Shown: positions 37,513 through 48,000 of the stretch, in pieces
Layout of the letters: each line of letters starts with the position of its first letter
Numbering within the stretch: the first letter of the stretch is position 1
Assembly (NCBI GenBank): GCA_949128115.1
Contig: OX421964.1
Coordinates: forward strand, 49,392,601 to 49,456,600
Origin: Anaspis maculata
Lineage: Eukaryota; Arthropoda; Insecta; Coleoptera; Scraptiidae
Direction: 5' to 3'
DNA length: 64,000 bases
Notes under the pieces: model-generated
Told to the model about the DNA's origin: nothing
Seen by the model: the letters and a program-made list of their open reading frames with translations, nothing else
Database searches by the model: none
Translations under genes and position numbers: made by a program

Positions 37513-37726
37513 AGACGTACTTCAGGACACCCTGATTGAAATTTGGACAAAATCAGCTCAGCCGTGTCAAAGTTATAAATGAAAAACAAATTAAAAAATT
37601 GAACTATGAAGGCCTGTAACTTTTTCCAGGGGCACTTTTGAAAAATAAAAAATAGCACAATCTTCATATTTTGAAAATCTGAATCTGGGGTGGAAAGGAT
37701 GGCACTAATTTTTGAAACACCCTGTA

Positions 37727-37917
37727 TATTGGAGCGGTGGTAGCCGAGTGGTATAGGTGATGGCAAGCCAAACCATTCGCGCTGCCCTGTGTGGGTTCGA
37801 ATCCTACTTCATCCATGGATATTTTGTGCTGTCCCCGAGGTTGCATGGTAGAGCAGCTTATAGCTGAATGCCGCCTCGTAAAATAAGACAATTAAATAAA
37901 TAAATAAATATTACAAT
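37727..37917 (+). mobile_element. tRNA-derived SINE
   Basis: An A box (TAGCCGAGTGG, 37741-37751) and a B box (GGTTCGAATCC, 37794-37804) lie 42 bases apart, the spacing of a tRNA-type pol III promoter. About 90 bases of tRNA-unrelated body follow, then a (TAAA)n tail at about 37893-37911. The tail and the lack of a closing acceptor stem argue against a working tRNA gene. It abuts the right end of element C. Confidence 0.85.
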
Positions 37918-38078
37918 AGATGAACTCCATTTTTTTTGTGTTTGTCTCCAAATGTTTGAAAGTGAAATGAAATGCAAATCTGATTAGTTTAGAAAAAGAA
38001 CATGATGAGAATACAAAACACTGACGAAACACAGCTCCATGCGATTATTCGTATCTAGGTCCACATGGGCGGACCTAT

Positions 38079-39165
38079 ACAGGGTGGTCCAGGTCATGAT
38101 AGGTCCAGGTTATAATAGCAATAATTCACCATTCGATGGTCCATCGAAAACTAGGTCGACATGCATAATTTAATTTTTCTCCAAAACGCTTCCTAAGGGA
38201 GATGGAGCCCTTCAAAGTTCATTCTTTAAAATCTTTTTTTTGCAATAACTCTCAAGTAATTGAAGCGATTTTGACCAAATTCAGTACAAATGCTCACAAA
38301 ATAGATATTCATTACTTGACGTAGATAACTTTTGTCAAAATTGCCCAGTGGCGTAGATACCGGGGGATTGTTCAACTCCCCCCCCCCCATTTTCTACGCC
38401 ACTGGATATTTTCAAAAACTATACTTTTTTTGAACTCCTTGTTTAATTTAGAAAAAAAGTTACTCTTGTAAAATTTTGATTAAAGGCTTCATTCCCGAGA
38501 TATTTGGGTTTGAAACTTTGGAAAACACCTCGACATCGCGACTTTCAAAAGCCTAAAAACTAAAATCCAAGAAAACTCATGATTCCTCAACTGAAATAAG
38601 TATTCTAGGTCGTTTTAGTTGATTTACTGCCATTTTTGCTGAGAAACGAGGCGTTTTCAGAAAAAAACAATATGGGTTCTGGACGAGGCTCTGGAAAGTG
38701 TGGCGATTTCGAGATGTTTTCCAAAGTTTAAAACCCAAATATCTCGAAAATTAGTTCTCTAATCAAAATTTTACGACGGTAACTTTTTCTACATTGAACA
38801 AGGAATTCAAAAAAAGTATGATTTTTCCTCGGATTTTTCAAAAATATCCAGTGGCATAGAAAATGGGGTCGGAGAAGTTGAACAGTCCCCCGTATCTACG
38901 CCACTGGACAATTTTGGCAAAAGTTATCTACGTCAAGTGATGGGTATCTATGTCGTTAGCATTTGTACCAAATTTGGTCAAAATCGCTTCAATGACTTGA
39001 GAGTTATTGCAAAAAAATATTTTAAAAACTGAACTTTGAAGGGCTTTATCTCCCTTAGGAAGCGTTTTGAAGAAAAATAAATTATACATGTCAACCTAGT
39101 TTTTGATGGACCATCGATCCAATAATGGTGAATTATTGCTACTATAACCTGGACCATCATCCTGT
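38079..39165. mobile_element. Foldback element D with module M
   Basis: The ends ACAGGGTGGTCCAGGT and ACCTGGACCATCATCCTGT are inverted. Arms run about 265 bases, including CTTCCTAAGGGAGATGGAGC / TCTCCCTTAGGAAG. The centre is module M, bounded by CCAGTGGCGTAGATACC and GTATCTACGCCACTGG. This is the cleanest example of the two-layer design. Confidence 0.9.
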
Positions 39166-39642
39166 ATATGTATTTATCGCAGAAACTCGGTCATATATCG
39201 CGAAAAAGTATTAGTGTCCATTGTCGTTATGTCAAAAAGGGTGATATATACATCGCTAAATTTCAGCGATATTTGCGATATCATATATGTATCATGACGC
39301 CCGTGCGGACCAATCAGTTTTATATTCGACGGAAGCGTAAACGCAGACGCAAGCGTAAGATAATGAACCAACCACTATTGACCAAAAGGGAGAAGCCGAT
39401 CCAATGTGGATACCACACAGATGGTGGATACTGACAGTGCGATTGGCCATTTTCATTAAAAGTCCGATTTCTAGTCGACGCTCTGCGCAAGCGTAATCAA
39501 ATGGGGTGTAAGGTCGTAAGATGTAACACAGAAAAGGAGTTGCGGTGTGTAACAGTCTCTGCAGGCTCTGTATTAAACAGCGAGCACAGTGTGCGAGAGT
39601 GTGGTGGTGAACTCTCAGGGAACAATGCAGTAGGTACTACGA
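39166..39642. other. Intergenic spacer without recognisable genes
   Basis: It includes a lysine/arginine-rich open frame over a purine-rich stretch near 39330-39365, which I regard as compositional. Confidence 0.4.
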
Positions 39643-39646
39643 CTAA

Positions 39647-39839
39647 AGGTGCGTTCAGTCAGCTTATTTAGCCGCAATTTTAATTTTAGTCGTAAGCGCT
39701 GCATCACTTATTGGCTGTTCCGAGGAGGCTGGTTCATAAGAGCCAATGGGCGTCGCAGCGCTTGCGACTAAAATTAAAACTTGCGGCTGAATAAAGGTGC
39801 GTTCAGTCTGAACGCACCTTAAGCTGACTGAACGCACCT
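39647..39839. mobile_element. Second AGGTGCGTTCAG MITE with an inserted 25-bp palindrome
   Basis: The same ends and internal sequence as 28129-28293 are preceded by TAA and followed by TAT. It is interrupted at 39795-39819 by a 25-base palindrome with its own TAA duplication. Confidence 0.9.
39795..39819. mobile_element. 25-bp minimal palindromic insertion
   Basis: Two 12-base perfect inverted repeats, AGGTGCGTTCAG and CTGAACGCACCT, flank a single T. TAA stands on both sides (39792-39794 and 39820-39822). Removing the 25 bases plus one TAA restores the GCTGAATAAGCTGACTG junction expected from the related copy at 28129-28293. Confidence 0.85.
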
Positions 39840-39842
39840 TAT

Positions 39843-39943
39843 GGCCCAGTATTATACCTAATATCCGGATTTCAACCGGAGGTTGAATATCAGCCGGAGG
39901 TTGAATATCAGCCGGAGGTTCAAATCCGTTATAATACTGGGCC
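39843..39943. repeat. Inverted repeat with three CCGGAGGTTGAATATCAG-type units
   Basis: The arms GGCCCAGTATTATA and TATAATACTGGGCC enclose three tandem 18-base copies of the CCGGAGGTT motif. Confidence 0.8.
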
Positions 39944-40462
39944 TAAGAGAAACGCGACCTTATCATTTTCAAAGTTTACATTTATTCAACAACATTAAGT
40001 AATATATCGTTCCATTATAGGTACTTATTCATGTATATATTCAACACTAATAACAATAGTCAATACCTATATTTATTTTGATTCACAACAAGGGTATTGA
40101 ACTAAAATCAAAATCCATCCTGACCATAAGTGCTAACTATAAACGCATTATGTGTAGATATAATGTACGATCGCGCGCATACATCCGCCGGACTTCAAGT
40201 AGGTATGAGGTTGATGCATTCATGTTGATTGATCACACTAGTGTGAGTGTGGACGCAAAATACATACAAACATCACCACTACACAACTACATAGAAGTCT
40301 AAAAACTAAGGTCTCAAAGTATCAGTGTCTCGGTTTTTTTTTGCGCGCATTGTACGTTCTAGACCTAGAAAGGCCGTTGGAATTCACTTTTTTCATACTT
40401 TATTGTTATGGGTGATTATTAATGCACTAAAAAGGTACCTATCATATTAGGAAAGTGGGTGA

Positions 40463-41858
40463 TGGGTGGTCCAGCTTAAACGTCAATAAATTTAAGGATC
40501 GATAGAGGACCAAACAGTGAAGCGTAGTTTCTTCAGAAAACATATTTGAGAAATGCCCAAAGTTGGATTCCCATGCAGATGCGAATATTCGGGCAGAAAA
40601 TGCGTTTTTCTTTAAACGTGTTTCATGAGAATCAGTGGAGTAAGAGACTTGAAAAAGTAATCTAAAATCTAGAATGAAAATTAATAAGTACCTACATATT
40701 TCAAAATTTCAAAATTAAAAAAAAAAATTCAAATTTTTCATATTTTTTTCCAAAAAAGCCCCTCATTCTCTTGCCAGCCCAAATTTGAATAACTCCTTTT
40801 TTTTGTTACATTTTTAGCTGCTCAGATTTGGCAGAAACTCACGCCACAAGAATCTATCTGTTTCTCTTTCGCTCTGCAGCTAATCCCGCAGTCTGTTTCA
40901 GCCATTTTTTATGCTAGGAAATGCCGTCCTTAATAACAGACCTTCAAAGTTGGAAATAACTTACCATTTTTTCCACATAACTTTTGAACCGTTCAACCGA
41001 TTTGATTCAAATTTGAACCAAAAGTTTACTGAACTTATCCTCTGTCGAACAATCATAACGTGTTCCATAAAAAAGTTTCAGGGGCCCTCTATATTAGGGG
41101 TGCCCTCTCTTTTCCTCCCTATTTTTCACCCCCTACTTATTTTTTAAAACTGTTAATATTTTTAAATTCTACGTTCAATTCAGAAGACAAAGTGAAATTT
41201 GTAAAATTTTGACTAGAGGCTTCGTTTGGGAGATATTCAGGTTTGAAGGTTTGGAAAACATCTCAAAAGCACCCACTTTCAAAGGTCGAAAAATTAAAAT
41301 CCAAAAAAATTCATGATTCCTCAGCTGAAATAGGTTTTTTAGAATCTCTTAAGTTGAAAAAACCCACCATTTTTTTTTAGAAACAAGAAGTGTCAAGAGA
41401 AAGAACAATTTGGGCTCTCGAAAGTGGCGATGTCGGTATGTTTTCCAAAGGTTCAAACCCAAGTATTTCCTAAACGAAGCCTCTAAGTCAAAATTTTACA
41501 TCAGTGACTTTTTTCTAAATTGAACGTAGAACTCAAAAATATGAACAGTTTTCAAAAATAACTAGGGGGTGAAAAAAAGGGGGGGAGGGGCCCCCCTAAT
41601 ATCTACGCCCTTAAAAAAATGAAACAAGTTATGATTGTTCGACAGAAGATAATTTCAGTAAACTTTTGGTTGAAATTTGAATCAAATCGGTTGAACGGTT
41701 CAAAAGTTATGCGGAAAAAACGATCATTTATTTCCAACTTTGAAGGGCTATATCTTCGTTATTAGGCATTTCTCAAATATATTTTCTAAAGAAAGTCTCC
41801 TTCATTTTTGATTCTCTATCGATCCTTAAATTTAATGACGTTTAAGCTGAACCATCCT
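40463..41858. mobile_element. Family B foldback element, copy 2, with module M
   Basis: The ends ATGGGTGGTCCAGCTTAAAC and GTTTAAGCTGAACCATCC are inverted. The arms share GGATCGATAG and ACATATTTGAGAAATGCC with copy 1 at 21721-22715. Module M occupies about 41083-41612. The left arm carries an extra 300 bases (40607-40925) also seen beside copy 1. Confidence 0.85.
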
Positions 41859-42071
41859 GTATACATTACTTTTTGAAAGTAATTTTACCCTTTGAAAAAA
41901 AAAACACTAAAAAAGGGCCCTCCATTTTTCATTGGATTTTCTTTAGTATCATATATTTATAATATCGCTTATTATTTATTATATTTTGTACCAGCACACT
42001 TGCACATTTCAATTTATTGTCACTATCACGATTATCAATTCAACAGTCAACACCACAACCTGTAATGTACA

Positions 42072-42479
42072 GTGGCAGACAACAGGATAGTTTTTCTTGA
42101 AAGTGTGGGAGAAACTCCCTGGGAGTTTTATATAATCCGCAATACATTGTGATAGTGGAAGTTGTCTAAAAATCGAAAACACGATTATAGGCAACATTCA
42201 TTACATCAGTGTACTGCGGATTGTATTTTACTCCCAAGGAGTTTCTCCCACACTTTCAAGAATAGCTACCCAGAATGGAAACACCTGTCAAAGTTGTGAG
42301 TTTCTTAATCTGAATCACGGCCTTACGATTATGGCTTGGGAAGATATGTTGCTCCCAAAACATCAAAAAGACATCCTCAAAACTGCAAGTGAGTAGTTTT
42401 CTGAAATCACTTTCACAAAGCTAGCAATTGAATTCGAAAACTGACTTTTCAAAAGTGTTTCCATTCTATTGTCCGCCAC
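42072..42479. mobile_element. Element with GTGGCAGACAA ends and an inner palindrome
   Basis: The outer ends GTGGCAGACAACAGGAT and ATTCTATTGTCCGCCAC are inverted. An inner palindrome, 42090-42275, has arms TCTTGAAAGTGTGGGAGAAA / TTTCTCCCACACTTTCAAGA. The inner part is related to the MITE at 45650-45830 (shared CTCCCTGGGAGTTTTATATA). Confidence 0.75.
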
Positions 42480-43628
42480 GTCCTTTATTACAACTTTTGA
42501 TTGATATGCATTCTTTATTGCATTTACTAAAATATACATATTGAGTAAAGCACGCTTTCTTAGAGAATGACAAGATAAATGCGGTTCGATAAAATGTATG
42601 CGAAAATTAAGATTTCTATGTAGAAAATGTATGAGTGATGCGTGTTTAAGGTTTTGTGGTAGAGAAATGAAGTGGTTATAAAAGATCTGAATAAACGCCC
42701 CTGCAGTGAGAATTTTTTAAATTTCAATTAAACGAAGTTATTTGTTTTTGGAATTCAACTGGTTTATGAATTCAACATTTCATGATCAACTGAACATCCA
42801 CCACTCACATGCCAAACGTCAGCAAAATTCAACCAGTGGTTGCAAAGTCATGAGGATCGTCTGAAGACAACTAAGATATATAACATCAGAACCAGCAGTT
42901 GAGTGTTCTATCTTTCCAATTTTCTAACAGAGCGCACTTTTGTAACCTGTCAGTTTTTTATTGAGGTACAATATTGACCCCGTTCCCTACATTTCGAGCA
43001 ATAAAAGTTGAACTTTTAGTTACAGACTTCCACAAGCACTATATCACAATCCTTGTTTTCATTATCTTGTTTTTTAATAAAAAAAATCCAGCAAGTGAAC
43101 ACTTATCTATCAGGACGGAAATATAATTTGAAATAAATTAACGGGTACACAGCATAAACATTAAAAAAATATATTCAATTAAAATTTGGATACCTAACTA
43201 TAACTTCAACAAGAGTCTCACATTTGTTGTAAATATTGATCAAGCAGGCTTTGACTTTTTTTGTCAATTTGTTTCATATCAAGGAAGATGAAAAATGATG
43301 ATGAAGGGCAGTTTTCGGGTTTTCGCCTCATTGCAATATGCAACATTGTGTTCATCATGTACCTAATGGGTCTAAATTTCCAAAAGAAACATTACTGATA
43401 GTCTAGTCATGAATCTTCTACTATACATATGTTCATTGCTAAAAGTAATGGCAGACAATGCGATCAAAACAAGACTTAAGGCATACATGTATTGGTTCAA
43501 ATTATTTGGTAAGTATATTGACTATCATAATAGGTGCAGTCAAAATATGCTCAAATTTATTTTCAATCGCAATGCATTACAAGGTGGTGGTAGCTGTAAT
43601 CAACTAATTAAAAATAATACTGACAGAA
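42480..43628. other. AT-rich intergenic DNA
   Basis: No gene, long inverted repeat or retrotransposon motif was recognised. A 102-codon open frame at 43409-43717 runs into the next element and looks like chance. Confidence 0.4.
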
Positions 43629-43631
43629 ATA

Positions 43632-44613
43632 CAGTACGTTTTTTAATCAAAAAACCACCAACGTCGCATTCTACCCCCAAAAGAACAACGGCAACGCTGT
43701 CTAGTGTGAAAATTTAGGAATATTTTTGACACTGTTGAGAGTACAGATGGTCTGTAATTATTTAGGTTATTGTCGCACTTCACACTGACACAGGTTCATG
43801 TCAAAAAAATATGCTGTGTAAAGTTTGTAGATAATTTAAAGCGATATTGTGAATACGATAATTTCCTATTCATGACGAAGAGCCTGGTTGGTTACATGAG
43901 GTAGGTACTCATTTATTTCAGATCATACCTCGGCCTCTACCTAGCAGTTACATCAAATTGACCATGGAAAAGAAAACTAGAACAAGGAACAAAACGGAAA
44001 GAAACTGGCTGATGCTGTTGCTGCAGCCCGCGCTCGCAGTTGCGGTGCCCGTGAATACTGCGATCGCGCTAATATCCTCCTCGTCATTATCAGAAGTTCC
44101 AGTGGCAAACTCATGTGCCCCACCAGCTTCATCGTCAAAGTCTGAAGCAGAAGAATCAGCCAATTCTGCATCCGATGAGTCGGATTCTGCCAAACTTATT
44201 ATAATTGGTGGAATGTCCTTGATGCTTGAACTCCCCATGTCTCTGTCCCAGTCTATATGAATCCATTTTCTGCAGTGAGGGATATTTTTTTGCCACTGTT
44301 CTGCTGAAAAACTTGACGAGTGCCACTTGCCAAAGGTTTGCGACACGATTTTTATCTTCTGTTTCGACCGTAGTAGATTTAACCAACGATATTTTCAACT
44401 CGCGTTTCATCAAATTCCGTGTTTTCTCGGCGTACTTGTCAAAGCGGCTTTTTGAGTTTTGAGTTTGAATAACCTGACGGGCCTGACATCCCTGACATTT
44501 TTTTTCTTTTTTGGCCTAACGTCAACATAACAACATTAATCGTGCGACAGGAATTTTTTTCTTCTACCAACTGAAAGCAACAGGTGGTGGTTTTTTGATT
44601 AAAAAACGTACTG
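43632..44613. mobile_element. 982-bp element with 30-bp TIRs and TA duplication
   Basis: The left end CAGTACGTTTTTTAATCAAA and the right end TTTGATTAAAAAACGTACTG are exact inverses, and the match extends to 30 bases. TA flanks both ends (43630-43631 and 44614-44615). CAGT termini with a TA duplication fit the Tc1/mariner group. The interior holds minus-strand open frames (43948-44413) but no recognisable DDE domain. Confidence 0.8.
43948..44413 (-). other. Acidic open frames inside the TA element
   Basis: Two overlapping minus-strand frames are present. One (43948-44346) contains WIHIDWDRDMGSSSIKD followed by a long acidic serine-rich run (SDSSDAELADSSASDFDDE). The other (44156-44413) contains KISLVKSTTVE. 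The order of a beta-rich segment, a W-x-x-x-D-W-D block and an acidic tail faintly recalls CS/p23 domain proteins, but the key WPRL motif is missing. I do not assign a function. It could be a captured gene fragment. Confidence 0.25.
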
Positions 44614-45004
44614 TACGTCATTAATGTAACAAAATAACAAATCAACCATTTCAACAATTATTTTGCCTATTGCATGCCTCGTCATAAACTGGGCATTTAC
44701 CTACATCAAATTTGCTACTTACATTATTTAAATTAATAATTGAAAACAAGGTCACTGGAAACAACCTTATTACAATAGTAATTGCTCATTTATGTTTTAC
44801 ATTTGAAAATAACATTCCTCGCGCTGAAGCTATTGGAACATACTCATTTTAATTGACACTACTACTTACAATGGTTTTTAGGCAAGAGTGGAATAAAAAT
44901 TAATAATAAATAACAAAATTTACACAATTTGACATAACAAAGTCGGTTCTACAACGAACCAAAATATATAAATCAGGTGTATAAAGCTCTATGAGTTCCT
45001 TCAT

Positions 45005-48000
45005 TTATGCTTCTTGCTTTTTGTACAATACCGTTTTTTCTGGCGCAATTTTTTTGTAGCCTAGCAAAAATTCTGCGACACCTAAGAAATACACCATCTG
45101 GGCAATACCGAAAAGGGGTGCAATAACCATCATACGACAAGCACCGCCTTTGAAAAATGCTGTAGGACCTTCGTATTTCATTGTTTTACTGTAAATAAAG
45201 AAAATGTAGATTGTGCAAAGAAAAACCAATGAACTTGTCATACACTATACAATCAGTTACGCCAGAGTAAGTCCGTTCTCCTTCCGCTTTCTTCAGAGCC
45301 TGAAGTCGCGTCTTGATCACATCAAAGGGGTTGACAGCTAAAGCAGCAAATGAACCTGCAGCACAGCCTGAGAGGAAGGAACACCAAAAGACGGCTTCAT
45401 CTGAAACAGAAATGGGAATTCCTCAAAGTCGAATAGCATCGGACTTTCTTTTGCTTTTCATGCACACAATGAAAACCCCGCACGCAAAAAGAATTGCGGT
45501 ACGAAGTTTGCAGCTGAGACATTGGAAAAATACCGTACGTGATTTGATGCTGTTTAAGGATGCATGGGTACTGTGGGTCGTACCACGACACGAGTCGGAA
45601 AGAAGTCGAGGTGTGTGCGTTGAGAATGTTGAGATTGTGTTTTTGCTCAGGGCCGCTATTCTTGAATCGTGTGAGAAAAGTCCCTGGGAGTGAAATACAT
45701 TCCATAGTACACTGATGTAGCGAATGTTGCCTAAAATCGTGGTTTTTAGGCAACTTTCGCTACAGAAGTGTAGTACGGATTATATAAAACTCCCAGGGAC
45801 TTTTCTCACACGATTCAAGAATAGCGGCCCAGGTGGGTCTTTAGTACACTACGCACTACGCAGCGTACCTAATTTTATTCTTTTATTGGATCTTCCACAA
45901 CAGTTTAATGTATTTATGTAATAATGTTTATTGGGGTTTTTCATAAAATAAGTCCGGTGCATACCTGAATCAGGACTCTTTCTTGGACCGAAACTATTCA
46001 AAGTAGCAAACAACGGGAAGTAGACGATCGAAAACGAGACATCTCTTAGCATTGTCGCTCCGATTCCTTTATACAATCCGAATATGCCTTTGGTCTTTAA
46101 TAGTTCTATTGTCAATTGAGTGGCCGTAACTTTGGGGGCAGTTTTTCCCGCTGAAAATCTCCACTTCAAATTTTTTTATTCTTGTATTTCAACTAAACCA
46201 AACCTCACATACCTGATTTCGCTTGCGCCGCCACTCTCCCAGCATCCTGCATTTGAATTTTGAGCAGTTCCATCGGAGTCGTTATTACAATTTGACATAA
46301 TCCAGCTAGACCGCCAGCAGCCATCTGTCTTGGTATAGACAAAGTCCTTAAAAAAAATTATAAAATTTTCCAATGCCATATGCAACTGATTTCGTTTTTT
46401 ATATACAGTTAAGTAGTGAGTATTATCGTGAGTTTAGAACATATTAAGTGAGCATCAGGCATCGCACTAGGTACCTATTTCATTTTGTTAAAGTATTCAT
46501 TATTTTACCCATCCATTCATTGTTCATAATAATTAAGTTTGAAGAATAATAAATATATATTTCTATTGCGATGTTGGTAGTTTCATGCGTCTCGACTAAA
46601 CTCACAAAGATAATAAAATTTCAAGCTAGAAGTTCTCCTTACCCCTGTTTCGATGTCAAGTGATGCCTGAAAAAATCATTGGCGGCTAGTTTGATGGCCT
46701 TTTCAGGTGTGATGAGTAAAATATTAACGGCCGATCCCCTATACATTCCGAAATATCCTTCAGCTCTGTATGTTTTCTTGAAACAGTCAAACATCGATTT
46801 GTACATCCGCTCTCCATTAGGTCCGATTTGTTGGTTTTGTAGTCTAGTCTTGACGAGATCCAATGGAAACACGCACGAAACTCCAATGATGCCTGCGATG
46901 CCTCCATTGATTATTTTCGGGACGAGTCTGGAACAGTTCAAGTGGCTTAGTAAACATGTTGTTCAATGTAAATACTTTGTTTTTGCTGTAGAGATGGATT
47001 ACTGAATGTCCCCATGCCCATGGGAGAAATAGTAATTGTGGAATTTCAATTAGCGAAAAGCATGCTACAAGGAAACAAAATCGAACATATAAGTGAGCTG
47101 TGTGCCAATTGAAAACGTTCACAAAAATAACAGAACTTTTACGTTTCTTATAACAAAATCATTTTCGCCCACCCATCATCGGGAAAATCTGCACTGTAAA
47201 TATTCCTACAAATCCTATTTATGGATCTATTTCAAATGAGACTGAAAAACAAAAGACTTTTCAATCTGGTCCATGTGTAGGTATTTTAGGACCTCTTGTG
47301 CCTTGTACAAAGAGGATGAAATTACAAAATCCACGTCGATAAGAAAAATGCAGTTTCAACATATTAATGTAATTTGATCTGGTAATAATATAAATGTACC
47401 TATTTATAACAAGATAGTAGTTATCAAACACTATCGTTAAACGCTGTTGCAAAATTAAAAGGACGCTCTTGGTGATAACTTCAAGATTATCACGTGAAAC
47501 TCCCCGCATGGAACTAATTTTATCATTAAAAGTAATTAGAACTAAAATCATTTCGATCACTAATCAAAGGTGAATGGAAAATTTTGCCTATCTCAATATG
47601 TCTAGAGCCTTTTGGTAATTTGAAACAATAAAATAACCTGACGCTTCAAAATGTTGCAGTATTTTATACAGGATGATTCACAACTTGTGAAGTTCCAGCC
47701 AAGGGTAGATTCTTTCACCTACTCCATAATAAACCCTCTAAAACGAATTTGTCGTGAACGGCTAGTTTTTTATGGTACAAGTGTGCTAAAGCTGGGGGTA
47801 ACCTTTTTTGTCAATAAATAGAAAATGAATGGAAATACAAATTTGCAACTCTACTTCTACTTGAATACCCCGCAGTCATGCGTATTTTGCGACGAATATT
47901 TTTTCTATTATTGCTAGATAAGACATAAATAAAAAAATAAAACATATTGAAAAAAAATATCAATGATTTTTGTATAAGAATGAGTCAAGGAATCTACCCT

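Larger units (their letters stand above)
34906..37725. mobile_element. Composite foldback element C with nested insertions
   Basis: The outer ends ACAGGGTGTTTCAAAAATAA and TTTTTGAAACACCCTGT are inverted. The arms also pair through GTGCCATCCTTTCCACCC and CAGGTGTCCTGAAATACGT. Three units are nested inside: an insert at about 35041-35893 bounded by TAGACCATATTAAT and ATTAATATGGTC, an inverted-repeat unit with a retrotransposon fragment at 35977-36895, and module M with its own arms at 36896-37512. Confidence 0.85.

Noticed and set aside
37731..37810. Functional tRNA gene at the A/B box pair
   Set aside because: The 5' and 3' ends do not pair as an acceptor stem, and a SINE body with a (TAAA)n tail follows.
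43948..44413. Assignment of the acidic frames to a p23/CS-domain co-chaperone
   Set aside because: Only the W-x-x-x-D-W-D and acidic-tail layout is reminiscent. The WPRL core is absent and two frames would be needed.
45313..45693. 126-codon plus-strand frame in the carrier gene
   Set aside because: It is antisense to the coding exon 45244-45400 and then runs into the intron and MITE.
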